Shown: piece by piece, positions 53,051 through 62,478 of the stretch | Position numbering within the stretch: the stretch's first letter is position 1 | How the letters are laid out: each line of letters starts with the position of its first letter | Assembly (NCBI RefSeq): GCF_007830315.1 | Contig: NZ_VLKJ01000003.1 | Location: 372,001 to 436,000, forward strand | DNA: 64,000 nucleotides | Direction: 5' to 3' | From: Novosphingobium taihuense | GTDB lineage: Bacteria > Pseudomonadota > Alphaproteobacteria > Sphingomonadales > Sphingomonadaceae | Made by a program: the position numbers and the translations under genes | Notes under the pieces: generated by a model | Seen by the model: only the letters and a program-made list of their open reading frames with translations | Database searches by the model: none | Told to the model about the DNA's origin: nothing

Positions 53051-53341
53051 ATGGCAGATGTCACCATCACCCACCTCGATCAGGGCGCACGCGGCGAATA
53101 CCACGCCAAGGTGGAAGGTAGCGAGGCGATCGGACGGCTGACCTATCAGCGACAGGGCGACGTGGTGGTGGCCGACCACACCCTGGTGCCGACCGAAATC
53201 GGCGGGCGCGGCGTGGCGGGCGAGCTGGTCAAGGCGCTGATTGCTGATGCGCGCAAGTTCGGCTTCAAGATCGAGCCGCAGTGCAGCTATGTCGAGGCCG
53301 CATTCCGCCGCCATCCGGAATGGGCTGACCTCAGAGCCTGA
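53051..53341 (+). CDS. GNAT-like N-acetyltransferase, short type (YjdJ/GTE family)
   Basis: 96 residues. ATG 53051 follows AAGGAATTTACCGC. EGSEAIGRLTYQRQGDVVVADHTLVPTEIGGRGVAGELVKALIADARKFGFKIEPQCSYVEAAFRRHPEW matches the short GNAT family with the acetyl-CoA loop GGRGVAG and the C-terminal CSYV...HPE. The substrate is unknown. The gene ends exactly where the convergent histidine kinase gene ends (53341/53342). Confidence 0.9.
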   Translation: MADVTITHLDQGARGEYHAKVEGSEAIGRLTYQRQGDVVVADHTLVPTEIGGRGVAGELVKALIADARKFGFKIEPQCSYVEAAFRRHPEWADLRA

Positions 53342-54310
53342 TCAGGCAGCTTTGGGCAGGGACAGCGTGGCCACAAGGCCGCTGTCCTGCCAGTCTATGC
53401 CGAACGTGCCGCCGCGCGCGGCACAGATGCGTTCGATCAGGGTCAGGCCCTGGCCGCCGGACCGTGATGTAGCGGCGACCGGGCGGACGGATTGCTCCTG
53501 CCAGATGATGACATGGTGGGCGTCGTCGCCTCCAGCCATTGCGCTTAGCGCGATGGTACCGCCGTGGCCGATTGCGCCATGTTTCGTTGAGTTTACCGTG
53601 AGTTCGCCCACGACAAGCGAGATCACATCGGCTTCACGCCTGTTGATTTCGTGCCTGCCCGGGCAATCGAGGACAACTTTCGTGTCCTGCGCTGTGCGGA
53701 AAGGCAGGATCAGCGTGGACAGGAGTGCGTGGAGGTCGGTCTCCTCAGCTTCACCGTCGAACAGCGTCTGCGCGGTGGCAAGTGCGGAAATCCGTGCGAC
53801 CATGTCGATGGCAAATTCGGTGTTGGCCGCGTTTCCGCGCGCGACGGTGCGCAGCATGGCACAGACCATGGCGAAGCTGTTCTTCAGCCGGTGCCGCATC
53901 TCCGACAGCAGTATTTTCAGCGCTTCCTGATCGGCATGGAGTTGGCTGACATCGCGCGAGACGGAAATATAGCCTGCGGGCTCGCCATCAGGGCCGCGCA
54001 CGGCCGAAACGCTGACTTCCCACCAGCGCGGCGTGCCCTTGGCCGTCGGGCAGAAGGCTTCGAGTCGGGCAACGCCGGCCGAGCTTGCGCTGGCCAGTGC
54101 ATCACGAATGACGGGCTGGGCGTCCTCGGGCCAGAGCGCCGCCCACTCACGACCGCTAAGTAATTCGAAGTTATCGATTTCCATGGCGCAAAGGCCGTTG
54201 GGATTGATCCACAAGAGATTGCCCTGCGGATCGACAAGCTTCACGCAATCGGTGCTCTGTTCGATAACGAGGGACAGGCTTTCAGGAGAGAGTTCTGCTT
54301 TTGAAAGCAT
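53342..54310 (-). CDS. PAS-domain sensor histidine kinase (HisKA_2/HWE type)
   Basis: 322 residues from ATG 54310. An N-terminal PAS domain (residues about 12-130: LVIEQSTDCVKLVDPQGNLLWINPNGL, GYISVSRDV) is followed by the phospho-acceptor box ILLSEMRHRLKNSFAMVCAML, with His and the HRLKN motif of the HWE/HisKA_2 class. The ATP-binding domain then shows LVVGELTVNSTKHGAIG (N box) and GGQGLTLIERIC. It has no membrane segment, so it is soluble. These kinases often feed the alphaproteobacterial general stress response via PhyR; no phyR or ecfG is in the window, so this is inference. No regulator is adjacent. Confidence 0.88.
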   Translation of the reverse strand: MLSKAELSPESLSLVIEQSTDCVKLVDPQGNLLWINPNGLCAMEIDNFELLSGREWAALWPEDAQPVIRDALASASSAGVARLEAFCPTAKGTPRWWEVSVSAVRGPDGEPAGYISVSRDVSQLHADQEALKILLSEMRHRLKNSFAMVCAMLRTVARGNAANTEFAIDMVARISALATAQTLFDGEAEETDLHALLSTLILPFRTAQDTKVVLDCPGRHEINRREADVISLVVGELTVNSTKHGAIGHGGTIALSAMAGGDDAHHVIIWQEQSVRPVAATSRSGGQGLTLIERICAARGGTFGIDWQDSGLVATLSLPKAA

Positions 54311-54418
54311 TAGAGAGCCCCACGCACTTGCACTGAGCAATAAAACCCCATCGAAGCGGGAGGTTCCATATATCCAAAGTAAGATTTTGCGGCAAACACC
54401 ATCGTGTCTGCGGGGAAA

Positions 54419-54493
<75 letters not shown>

Positions 54494-54647
54494 ACACCAT
54501 TTCCGCATTACCACTCCGGAACCGCTGACGGGCGGGGTGGGCAGGGGCGCGCTAATGACGGGGGGGGCTGGCTTTGTCAAGCGACGTTCGGGGCCAAAGT
54601 CCTGTGGGACTTGCAGTAAGCCGGAGATCGCTGCAATCAGGCGGGCA

Positions 54648-54827
54648 ATGAGCGATCAAGAGTTCACGATGAGCCGCGAGGAGCGGCTGGCCGCACGGCT
54701 GCGCGACAACCTGAAACGGCGCAAGGCGCAGGCCCGCGCGCTGGAGGCCGGTGCGGGCGCGGCCGATGCAACCGTGTCCGAATCGCCCGATTCGCCGGAA
54801 ACCGGGCTTTCCAATCCGGCCGCCTGA
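54648..54827 (+). CDS. Small charged protein, function unknown
   Basis: 59 residues beginning MSDQEFTMSREERLAARLRD followed by NLKRRKAQARALEAGAGAAD. It is basic in its first half and acidic/Ser-Pro-rich in the second. A TMSREERLAARLRDNLKRRKAQAR segment resembles short conserved proteins of sphingomonads that I cannot name. A second ATG at 54669 may be used. It stands between tRNA-Thr (minus) and gpmA, 47 bp before gpmA, so co-transcription with gpmA is likely. Confidence 0.55.
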   Translation: MSDQEFTMSREERLAARLRDNLKRRKAQARALEAGAGAADATVSESPDSPETGLSNPAA

Positions 54828-54874
54828 CGCTAGGGGCGCGGTTCCTTTTTTATAGTCAGCTACAGGATGCCCCG

Positions 54875-55561
54875 ATGCCCCGCCTGATCCTGATTCGCCA
54901 CGGCCAGTCGCAGTGGAACCTCGAAAACCGCTTCACCGGCTGGTGGGACGTGGACGTGACCGAAAAGGGCGCGGCCGAAGCTTTCGCGGCAGGCAAGCTG
55001 CTCAAGGACAAGGGTGTGCTGCCGACGCTGGCCTTCACATCGCTGCAGACCCGCGCGATCAAGACGCTGCATCTGGCGCTGGAAGCCGCTGGCCGCCTGT
55101 GGGTGCAGGAAGACAAGGACTGGCGCCTGAACGAGCGGCACTATGGCGGCCTGACCGGCCTCGACAAGGCCGAGACTGCGGCCAAGCATGGCGAAGATCA
55201 GGTCAAGGTGTGGCGCCGCAGCTTCGACGTGCCGCCGCCGGTGCTGGAAGCGGGCAGCGAGTTCGATCTGGCTTCGGACCCGCGCTATGCCGGGATCGCG
55301 GTGCCTTCTACCGAAAGCCTCAAGGACACCATCGCGCGCGTGCTGCCGTGCTGGGAAGAGAAGATCGCGCCTGCGTTGCGCGCCGGAGAGACGGTGATCG
55401 TCTCTGCCCATGGCAATTCGCTTCGCGCGCTGGTGAAGCACCTGTCGGGCATTTCGGACGAGGACATCACGGGGCTCGAGATTCCGACCGGGCAGCCGAT
55501 CGTCTATGAACTCGACGACAACCTCGCCGAAGTGGAACGCTACTACCTTTCGGAGCGCTGA
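54875..55561 (+). CDS. gpmA: 2,3-bisphosphoglycerate-dependent phosphoglycerate mutase
   Basis: 228 residues. Catalytic phospho-His in LILIRHGQSQWNLENRFTGWWDVDVT, then LNERHYGGLTGLDKAE and the second His in VIVSAHGNSLRALVKHLSGIS. Interconverts 3- and 2-phosphoglycerate in glycolysis and gluconeogenesis. The length is the shorter alphaproteobacterial form. It precedes purE by 30 bp and may start the housekeeping run. Confidence 0.96.
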   Translation: MPRLILIRHGQSQWNLENRFTGWWDVDVTEKGAAEAFAAGKLLKDKGVLPTLAFTSLQTRAIKTLHLALEAAGRLWVQEDKDWRLNERHYGGLTGLDKAETAAKHGEDQVKVWRRSFDVPPPVLEAGSEFDLASDPRYAGIAVPSTESLKDTIARVLPCWEEKIAPALRAGETVIVSAHGNSLRALVKHLSGISDEDITGLEIPTGQPIVYELDDNLAEVERYYLSER

Positions 55562-55591
55562 GCGCCCGTTGGCCTGAAGGGGGCAGGGGAG

Positions 55592-56077
55592 ATGTCTGAC
55601 AAGCCGCAAGTCGCCATCGTCATGGGCAGCCAGTCCGATTGGGAGACGATGAAGAAAGCTTCGGCCGTGCTGGAAAAGCTGGGCGTGGCGCACGATTGCC
55701 GCATCGTCTCGGCGCATCGCACGCCGGATCGGCTGGTGAGCTTTGCCAAGGGTGCACACCTCGAAGGCTTCAAGGTGGTGATCGCAGGCGCGGGCGGTGC
55801 GGCGCATCTGCCGGGCATGGTCGCCTCGATGACGCACCTGCCCGTGCTGGGCGTGCCGGTGGAATCCAAGGCGCTGAAGGGCATGGATTCGCTGCTGTCG
55901 ATCGTGCAGATGCCAGGCGGCATTCCGGTGGCGACGCTGGCTATCGGCGTTCCGGGCGCGACCAATGCGGGTATTCTGGCCGCATCGATCCTGGCGACGT
56001 CGGACGAAGCGCTGGCCGAGCGGCTGATCGCTTTCCGCACCGCGCAGACCGAATCGGTGGCGGAGAAGCCGGTCTGA
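55592..56077 (+). CDS. purE: N5-carboxyaminoimidazole ribonucleotide mutase
   Basis: 161 residues. PurE class [26 protein letters not shown], the catalytic His in [10 protein letters not shown], and [16 protein letters not shown]. It moves the carboxyl group in the sixth step of purine synthesis, with PurK making its substrate. GGGGAG lies 7 bases before the ATG. Its stop overlaps the purK start. Confidence 0.97.
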   Translation: MSDKPQVAIVMGSQSDWETMKKASAVLEKLGVAHDCRIVSAHRTPDRLVSFAKGAHLEGFKVVIAGAGGAAHLPGMVASMTHLPVLGVPVESKALKGMDSLLSIVQMPGGIPVATLAIGVPGATNAGILAASILATSDEALAERLIAFRTAQTESVAEKPV

Positions 56078-57135
56078 TGATCCCTCCCGGCGAGACGATC
56101 GGCATCCTCGGTGGCGGCCAGCTTGGCCGGATGATCGCGCTGGCGGCGGCGAACCTCGGTTATCGCTGCCACGTCTATGCGCCGGAAGCGGATTCGATTG
56201 CCGCCGATGTCTGCGCGGCCTTCACGCAGGGCGAGTACGACGACGAGGCGGCGCTGGCGGCCTTTGCCGCACAGTGCGCTGTTGTCACCTATGAGTTCGA
56301 GAACGTGGCCGCTGCGCCTCTGGCAGCGGTGACGGCCCATGCGCCGCTCCATCCACCGGCCAAGGCGCTGGAAGTGGCGCAGGACCGGGTGAACGAGAAG
56401 TCGTTCGTCGAAGCGCTGGGCGGTCGGCCTGCACCATGGGCCACGGTCGATTCGATGGATGATCTGCGCGCGGCGGTGGCAAGCATCGGCGCGCCGGGCA
56501 TCCTCAAGACGCGGCGCGATGGCTATGACGGCAAGGGCCAGTGGCGGATCATGCAGCCGACCGATGCCGAGGCGGTGGAGCTGCCCGGCAAGCCGCTGAT
56601 CTACGAAGGCTTCGTGACCTTCGAGGCAGAGTTCTCGGTGATCCTCGTTCGTACGCAAGCGGGCGAAGTGCGCTTCTGGGACAGTGCCGAGAACGTGCAC
56701 AAGGGCGGCATTCTCGATCGCTCGACCGTGCCGGCATCGCCTGTGATCGTGGCGCAGGTGGAAGAGGCGCGGGCGTTGGCCGCGAAAGTGGCCGATGCGC
56801 TGGGCTATGTCGGCGTGCTGACGCTGGAGTTCTTTGCAACGGCCGACGGTCCGGTATTCAACGAGATGGCCCCGCGCGTGCATAATTCCGGGCACTGGAC
56901 CATCGAAGGGGCGCTCACCAGCCAGTTCGAGAACCACGTCCGCGCGATCTGCGGGCTGCCGCTGGGATCGACCGCGCTGGCAGCGAAGGGCGTGGTCATG
57001 GACAACCTGATCGGTGACGATGCGCATGATTGGCCCGCAATCCTTTCCGACCCCGCCAACCACCTGCATCTTTATGGCAAGGCGGCGGTTCGGCCCGGGC
57101 GCAAGATGGGCCACGTGACGCGGCTGGTGCTGTGA
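56077..57135 (+). CDS. purK: 5-(carboxyamino)imidazole ribonucleotide synthase
   Basis: 352 residues, ATP-grasp. IGILGGGQLGRMIALAAANLGY at the start, VVTYEFENV, the ATP-grasp loop LKTRRDGYDGKGQW, and EMAPRVHNSGHWTIEGALTSQFENHVRA. Uses ATP and bicarbonate to make N5-CAIR for PurE. Coupled to purE by the TGATG overlap, and to folA by GTGA. Confidence 0.96.
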   Translation: MIPPGETIGILGGGQLGRMIALAAANLGYRCHVYAPEADSIAADVCAAFTQGEYDDEAALAAFAAQCAVVTYEFENVAAAPLAAVTAHAPLHPPAKALEVAQDRVNEKSFVEALGGRPAPWATVDSMDDLRAAVASIGAPGILKTRRDGYDGKGQWRIMQPTDAEAVELPGKPLIYEGFVTFEAEFSVILVRTQAGEVRFWDSAENVHKGGILDRSTVPASPVIVAQVEEARALAAKVADALGYVGVLTLEFFATADGPVFNEMAPRVHNSGHWTIEGALTSQFENHVRAICGLPLGSTALAAKGVVMDNLIGDDAHDWPAILSDPANHLHLYGKAAVRPGRKMGHVTRLVL

Positions 57136-57629
57136 GCGGGGTCCGTCCCGGACTTTTCCTGATCTATGCCCGCGCCACCAACGGCGTGATCGGCAAGGAC
57201 AATGCCCTGCCGTGGAGACTGTCTGCGGACCTGAAGCGGTTCAAGGCGCTGACCCTCGGCAAGCCGATGATCATGGGCCGCAAGACCTTCGAGAGCCTGC
57301 CCGGCCTGCTGCCCGGTCGCCGCCATATCGTGCTCACGCGCGATGGCGGGTGGAGCGCCGAGGGGGCGGAAGTGGCGACGAGCGTGGAGCAGGCGCTGGC
57401 GCTGGCGGGTGGGGGCGAGGTTGCCGTCGTTGGCGGGGCGGAGATTTATCGCCTGTTCATGGCCCTTGCCGAACGCGTTGAATTGACCGAAGTACACGGG
57501 ACGTTCGAGGGCGATACCATGATGGAGCCGCTCGGATCGGAGTGGATAGAGGTTTCGCGCGACGTGCATCAGGCTGAGTCTGGCAGACCCGCTTTCGATT
57601 TCGTCACTTACGCCAAGGCTGGCGCATGA
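57132..57629 (+). CDS. folA: Dihydrofolate reductase
   Basis: 165 residues from GTG 57132, inside the purK stop. LIYARATNGVIGKDNALPWRLSADLKRFKALTLGKPMIMGRKTFESL is the classic DHFR front half (LPW, Asp27-like D, GRKT), then VVGGAEIYRLFM. Reduces dihydrofolate with NADPH; target of trimethoprim. Coupled to ribF by ATGA. Confidence 0.95.
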   Translation: MSGVRPGLFLIYARATNGVIGKDNALPWRLSADLKRFKALTLGKPMIMGRKTFESLPGLLPGRRHIVLTRDGGWSAEGAEVATSVEQALALAGGGEVAVVGGAEIYRLFMALAERVELTEVHGTFEGDTMMEPLGSEWIEVSRDVHQAESGRPAFDFVTYAKAGA

Positions 57630-58549
57630 TCCGTCTCGACAGCCTGCAACCTGTGCCGGAAGCCCTTCGTGGCGGTATCGTGGCGCTGGGCAATTTCGAT
57701 GGGTTTCACCTCGGGCATCAGGCCGTGGTGGGTGAGGCGATCCGCTGGGCCAGGGCCGAAGGCCGTCCGGCCATCGTCGCCACGTTTGATCCTCACCCCG
57801 TGCGCCATTTCAAGCCTGATGCCGAGCCGTTCCGCCTGACCACGCTGGACCAGCGGCAGGAACTCTTCGCCGCAGCCGGGGCCGATGCCATGCTGGTGAT
57901 CCACTTCGGCGCGGACGTTGCAGGGATGACCGCGCTCGAATGGATCGAGGCAGGTCTGGTCGGGCATCTGGGCGCCGTGGGCGTGGTGACGGGTGAGGAC
58001 TTCACCTTTGGCAAGGGCCGCAGTGGAAATGCACAGGTGTTGCGCGAAGATGGTCCGCGTTTCGGTCTAACCGCGCGCGCGGTGGGGCCGGTCACGCGGG
58101 AGGGCGAGGTCGTCTCGTCAAGCCGCATTCGCGATGCGTTGAAATCGGGCGACTGCGAGACGGCGACGAAGCTGTTGACGCGGCCTTTCGCGATCCGGGG
58201 CATGGTGCAGCATGGCGACAAGCTGGGGCGCACGATCAACTTCCCGACCGCCAACCTCGACATCGGCATGTACCTGCGCCCGCGCTATGGCATCTATGCG
58301 GTGACGGGGCGCTTGCCTGACGGGCGCGTGCTCAAGGGCGCGGCAAATCTGGGCATCCGCCCAACCTTCGATCCGCCCAAGGAGCTGCTGGAGCCGCACT
58401 TCTTCGATTTTTCGGGCGATCTCTACGGGCAGGAAATCGAGGTGGCATTCCACCATTTCCTGCGGCCAGAGGCGAAGTTCGATGGCCTCGATACGCTGGT
58501 GGCGCAGATGGAGAGGGACTGCGAACGAGCGCGCGAGTTGCTGGCGTAG
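57626..58549 (+). CDS. ribF: Bifunctional riboflavin kinase / FAD synthetase
   Basis: 307 residues. N-terminal adenylyltransferase: VALGNFDGFHLGHQAVVG, VVTGEDFTFGKGRSGN, SSSRIRDALKSGD. C-terminal kinase from about residue 185: GMVQHGDKLGRTINFPTANLDI with the flavokinase GRTxGFPTAN-like motif. Makes FMN and FAD from riboflavin. It is last in the purE-purK-folA-ribF chain; a two-hairpin element then separates it from ileS. Confidence 0.96.
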   Translation: MIRLDSLQPVPEALRGGIVALGNFDGFHLGHQAVVGEAIRWARAEGRPAIVATFDPHPVRHFKPDAEPFRLTTLDQRQELFAAAGADAMLVIHFGADVAGMTALEWIEAGLVGHLGAVGVVTGEDFTFGKGRSGNAQVLREDGPRFGLTARAVGPVTREGEVVSSSRIRDALKSGDCETATKLLTRPFAIRGMVQHGDKLGRTINFPTANLDIGMYLRPRYGIYAVTGRLPDGRVLKGAANLGIRPTFDPPKELLEPHFFDFSGDLYGQEIEVAFHHFLRPEAKFDGLDTLVAQMERDCERARELLA

Positions 58550-58556
58550 CGCTCTT

Positions 58557-58677
58557 GCCCACCCCCAACCCCTCCCGCCTGCGGGAGGGGAGTTGAATGA
58601 CCTGTTCTTGCCCTCCGGCAGGCGGGAGGGCCGCGAGACTTGGAGAGCGTAGCGAACCTAGTCGCAGCGGGGTGGGC
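58557..58677 (+). repeat. Two-hairpin intergenic element, copy 3
   Basis: 121 bp, 7 bp after ribF, with ends GCCCACC/GGTGGGC, the palindrome CCCCTCCCGCCTGCGGGAGG, the imperfect pair CCCTCCGGCAGGCGGGAGGG and the tail CGCGAGACTTGGAGAGCG.. as in copy 1. It sits inside what would otherwise be an almost continuous housekeeping operon. Confidence 0.85.
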
Positions 58678-58732
58678 AATGCTCCGCCAGAGACTTCCCC
58701 AACGCGCGCAATTGCTCTAGTGCCCGCCGGTC

Positions 58733-61525
58733 ATGACTGAACCACGCGACTTCCGACCGACCGTCTTCCTGCCGAAGACCGATTTCCCGATGAAGGCTGG
58801 CCTCCCCCAGAAGGAGCCGGTCATTCTTTCGCGCTGGCAGGACGAGGGCATTTACCGCAAAGTTCGCGAGGCGCGCAAAGGGCGCGAGAAGTTCATTCTC
58901 CATGATGGCCCGCCCTATGCCAATGGCGACATGCACATCGGCCATGCGCTGAACCATATCCTCAAGGACATGGTCTGCCGCACCCAGACGCTGCTGGGCA
59001 AGGACGCGCCCTATGTGCCCGGCTGGGACTGCCACGGCCTGCCCATCGAGTGGAAGGTCGAGGAAGAGTACCGCAAGAAAAAGAAGAACAAGGACGAGGT
59101 TCCGCCACGCGAATTCCGCGCCGAATGCCGCGCCTATGCCCAGAAGTGGGTCGACGTGCAGCGCGAGCAGCTCAAGCGCCTCGGCATCAATGGCGATTGG
59201 GACAACCCCTACCTGACGATGGATAGCCAGGCCGAGGGCACCATCGTGCGCGAACTGCTGAAGTTTGCCGAAAGCGGCCAGCTATATCGCGGGGCCAAGC
59301 CGGTGATGTGGTCGCCGGTGGAGAAGACCGCGCTGGCTGAGGCTGAGGTCGAGTACGAGGATATCGTTTCGACGCAGATCGACGTGGCGTTTAGTGTTCT
59401 GGAGGCCCCCAATGCCCCAGACGGCGTGTGGGATTCCGAGGTGGTAATCTGGACCACTACGCCTTGGACAATTCCAACGAACCAGGCAGTCGCTTACAAT
59501 CCGGCAGTCGATTACGCGGTCTATCTTGTCGGAAACGGCGAGCAAATGGCTTCTGTTCTGGTGGCCGAAGCGTTGTTCGAAGAGTTTGAGCGCCGGACTG
59601 GTTGGAAAAATGAAGATCCTGCCGGCGAACCTCGGTGGCGGCTGAAGCCAGAACACTTCGTCGGCATGACGCTTCGCCACCCGATGCACTCGCTCGGCGG
59701 GTTCTTTGCCAAGCCGCGCCCGATGCTCCCCGGCGACTTCGTCACGACCGACAGCGGCACCGGCCTTGTCCACATGGCGCCCGATCATGGCGAGGACGAC
59801 TTTGCGCTGTGCAAGGCGCACGGGATCGAGCCGGTGTTCGCGGTGCAGGGCGATGGCAAGTATCGTGAGGACTGGGGCTGGCTCGGCGGGCAGGGCTCGG
59901 TCATCAACCCCAAGTTCAACGCGCCCGACGGCCCGATCTGTTCGGACCTGCGCGAGGCTGGCGGGCTGCTCGCGGCGTCTGCCGACTACAAGCATTCCTA
60001 TCCGCATTCTTGGCGCTCCAAGGCCAAGGTGATCTATCGCTGCACGCCGCAGTGGTTCGTGCCGATGGACCGCGAGGCCGAGGGCGGCACGCTGCGCGAG
60101 AAGGCCACCAAGGCCATTGCCGACACGCGTTTCGTCCCCGAAAAGGGCCGCAACCGCATCGGCGCGATGGTTGAAGGCCGTCCGGACTGGGTGCTGTCGC
60201 GCCAGCGCGCTTGGGGTGTGCCGATCACGCTGTTCGTCGATCGCAAGACCGGCCAGTACCTCAACGATCCGGACGTGAACGCGCGCATTGTCGCGGCTGT
60301 CATGGCCGAAGGCGTGGATGCGTGGGACGAGGAACGGGCGCAGGAGTACCTGGGCGACAAGTACAAGCTCGACGATTACGAGCGCGTCACCGACATCCTG
60401 GACGTGTGGTTCGATTCCGGCTCCACCCATGCCTTCGTGCTGGAATCGGGGCGCTGGCCGGACCTGCAATGGCCTGCGAACCTCTATCTCGAAGGGTCGG
60501 ACCAGCATCGCGGCTGGTTCCAGTCCTCGCTGCTGGAATCCTGCGCCACGCGCGGGCGGGCGCCTTATGATGCGGTGCTGACGCACGGGTTCACCATGGA
60601 CCAGAAGGGCATGAAGATGTCCAAGTCCCTGGGCAACACGATCAGCCCGATCGACCTGATGCGCGATTACGGCGCGGATATCCTGCGGCTCTGGGCGCTC
60701 TCGGTCGATTTCACCGAGGACCACCGCATCGGCAAGGAGATCCTGCAGGGCGTTGCCGACCAGTACCGCAAGCTGCGCAATACGTATCGCTATCTGCTGG
60801 GCGCGCTGGAAGGCTTCAGCGAGGACGAGCGGCTGCCGGTGGCGGAAATGCCCGAGCTGGAGCAGTACATGCTCGGCCTGCTCGGCAAGCTGGATGCCAC
60901 GCTGCGTCAGGCGGTCGAGGACTTCGACTACAACACTTATGTCCGCGCGCTGACCGACTTCTGCAACGAGGACCTTTCGGCGCTCTTCTTCGATATCCGC
61001 AAGGACTGCCTCTATTGCGATGCGCCTTCGGACCCGAAGCGCCGCGCCTATCGCACCGTGCTCGACACGCTGTTCCACGCGCTGGTCCGCTATGGCGCGC
61101 CGGTGCTGGTGTTCACGGCCGAGGAAGTGTGGCAGTCGCGCTATCCGGGCAGCGACAGCGTGCATCTGCTGGAATGGCCGGAGGTTCCGGCTGTGACGGT
61201 GGATGAAGCGCGCTGGACCGAGTTGCGCGCACTGCGCCAGACGGTGAATGAAGCCATCGAACCGTTGCGCCGGGAGAAGGTGCTGGGATCGGGCCTCGAG
61301 GCGGTCGTCACCGTGCCCGAATCCGCTCCGGAAGCCGATCTGGCAGAGCTGTTCATCACCGCGACAGTAATGCGCGGGCAGGGCAGTGACGTGACCGTCA
61401 CCCGTTCCACCGACCACAAGTGCGGCCGTTGCTGGCGCCTGCTTCCGGAAGTGACGGAAGACGGCGCGCTGTGCGACCGGTGCGACGAGGTCGTGGCGGC
61501 TATCGACGCGGGTGCAGCAGCCTGA
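58733..61525 (+). CDS. ileS: Isoleucyl-tRNA synthetase
   Basis: 930 residues. HIGH motif in PPYANGDMHIGHALNHI (68-71) and KMSKS in DQKGMKMSKSLGNT; the editing domain contains TTPWTIPTNQAVAYNP and MAPDHGEDDF. The C-terminus carries zinc-like Cys pairs CGRCWRLLPE and CDRCDEV. Class I synthetase, charging tRNA-Ile. A synonymous region at about 59390-59640 is less GC-rich and uses rarer codons than the rest. Coupled to lspA by the TGATG overlap. Confidence 0.97.
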   Translation: MTEPRDFRPTVFLPKTDFPMKAGLPQKEPVILSRWQDEGIYRKVREARKGREKFILHDGPPYANGDMHIGHALNHILKDMVCRTQTLLGKDAPYVPGWDCHGLPIEWKVEEEYRKKKKNKDEVPPREFRAECRAYAQKWVDVQREQLKRLGINGDWDNPYLTMDSQAEGTIVRELLKFAESGQLYRGAKPVMWSPVEKTALAEAEVEYEDIVSTQIDVAFSVLEAPNAPDGVWDSEVVIWTTTPWTIPTNQAVAYNPAVDYAVYLVGNGEQMASVLVAEALFEEFERRTGWKNEDPAGEPRWRLKPEHFVGMTLRHPMHSLGGFFAKPRPMLPGDFVTTDSGTGLVHMAPDHGEDDFALCKAHGIEPVFAVQGDGKYREDWGWLGGQGSVINPKFNAPDGPICSDLREAGGLLAASADYKHSYPHSWRSKAKVIYRCTPQWFVPMDREAEGGTLREKATKAIADTRFVPEKGRNRIGAMVEGRPDWVLSRQRAWGVPITLFVDRKTGQYLNDPDVNARIVAAVMAEGVDAWDEERAQEYLGDKYKLDDYERVTDILDVWFDSGSTHAFVLESGRWPDLQWPANLYLEGSDQHRGWFQSSLLESCATRGRAPYDAVLTHGFTMDQKGMKMSKSLGNTISPIDLMRDYGADILRLWALSVDFTEDHRIGKEILQGVADQYRKLRNTYRYLLGALEGFSEDERLPVAEMPELEQYMLGLLGKLDATLRQAVEDFDYNTYVRALTDFCNEDLSALFFDIRKDCLYCDAPSDPKRRAYRTVLDTLFHALVRYGAPVLVFTAEEVWQSRYPGSDSVHLLEWPEVPAVTVDEARWTELRALRQTVNEAIEPLRREKVLGSGLEAVVTVPESAPEADLAELFITATVMRGQGSDVTVTRSTDHKCGRCWRLLPEVTEDGALCDRCDEVVAAIDAGAAA

Positions 61526-62043
61526 TGCTGAGCCGTCCGCGCATCGAGGGCCTGGGCCTTGCGCTGGTCATCGCCGTGATCGACCGGATCGTGAAGGCGA
61601 TCATGGTCGGCCCGCTGATGCTGCGCGATGTCGGCGTGATCGACCTGCTGCCGATATTCGACCTGCGCTATGCCGAGAACGAGGGCGTTTCCTTCGGGAT
61701 GTTTACCGCAACGTCGCTGGAGATGCGTTACGGCCTGATCATCGTCACCGCGCTGATTGCGCTGGGCGTGACGGTGTGGATGCTGCGCGAGACGCTGCGA
61801 GGCGATATCCTTGCGCTTGGCCTCGTGCTCGGCGGAGCGCTTGGCAATATCTATGATCGGCTGACGCTGGGCTATGTCATCGACTATGCCGACCTGCACA
61901 TTGGCACGTGGCGACCTTTCGCCATCTTCAATCTGGCCGACGTGGCGATCACGTTCGGTGTCCTGATACTGCTTGCCCGCTCGTTCAAATCGCGCGAAAA
62001 GCCAAACGATAGCGGCGACCATACCGCCACGGAGAATGCATGA
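61525..62043 (+). CDS. lspA: Lipoprotein signal peptidase (signal peptidase II)
   Basis: 172 residues with four hydrophobic spans. Aspartic catalytic residues in GGALGNIYDRLTLGYVIDY and in FAIFNLADVAITFGV. Cleaves the signal peptide of prolipoproteins after lipidation, in the inner membrane. It follows ileS as in many bacteria and is followed by a lipoprotein gene with a 1-bp overlap. Confidence 0.95.
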   Translation: MLSRPRIEGLGLALVIAVIDRIVKAIMVGPLMLRDVGVIDLLPIFDLRYAENEGVSFGMFTATSLEMRYGLIIVTALIALGVTVWMLRETLRGDILALGLVLGGALGNIYDRLTLGYVIDYADLHIGTWRPFAIFNLADVAITFGVLILLARSFKSREKPNDSGDHTATENA

Positions 62044-62456
62044 TGCGTAAAGCTGCCGCCCTTGCTCTTGTCGTCTCGGCGGCGACTCTTCTGTCGGCCT
62101 GCGGTGGCGGCGGTTCGCTGTTCAACCGTGACCGTCCCGACGAAATGGCCGTGACCCGCGCCGCGCCGCTGGTGGTGCCGCCCGATTTCGCACTGACCCC
62201 GCCGAGCCCCGGCGCGCCGCGTCCGCAAGATTCGGAAACCGGCAAACAGACGCTCGAAACGCTGTTCGGCGGCCCTTCGGCGCGTTCGAGCGTGGAGACG
62301 GACGCGATCAACCGTTCGGGCACGGCTGCTGCCTCAATCCGGTCGACCGTGGGTGATCCGGGCACGCAGACGGTGGCCAAGGGCCAGGTCGTGCGTGACA
62401 TCCTCTCCGCGCCGGAAGGTGACGGACAGGCTGCTTCGGCTGCGATCCCGGGCTGA
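62043..62456 (+). CDS. DUF3035-like lipoprotein (possibly BamF-like)
   Basis: 137 residues from ATG 62043. MRKAAALALVVSAATLLSAC has a lipobox LSAC with Cys20. The mature part begins GGGGSLFNRDRPDEMAVTRAAPLVVPPDFALTPPSPG; the PPDFxLxPP segment is the mark of DUF3035 and of small BAM-complex lipoproteins of alphaproteobacteria (BamF), by memory. The rest is low-complexity and probably disordered, ending in GTQTVAKGQVVRDILSAPEGD. Coupled to lspA, which would process it. A strong terminator follows. The BamF link is inference. Confidence 0.7.
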   Translation: MRKAAALALVVSAATLLSACGGGGSLFNRDRPDEMAVTRAAPLVVPPDFALTPPSPGAPRPQDSETGKQTLETLFGGPSARSSVETDAINRSGTAAASIRSTVGDPGTQTVAKGQVVRDILSAPEGDGQAASAAIPG

Positions 62457-62478
62457 TCTCCGGCTTGATGGACTGACG

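Noticed and set aside
59282-61417. A 711-codon minus-strand frame opposite ileS
   Set aside because: Antisense to ileS with its conserved motifs; no domain recognisable.
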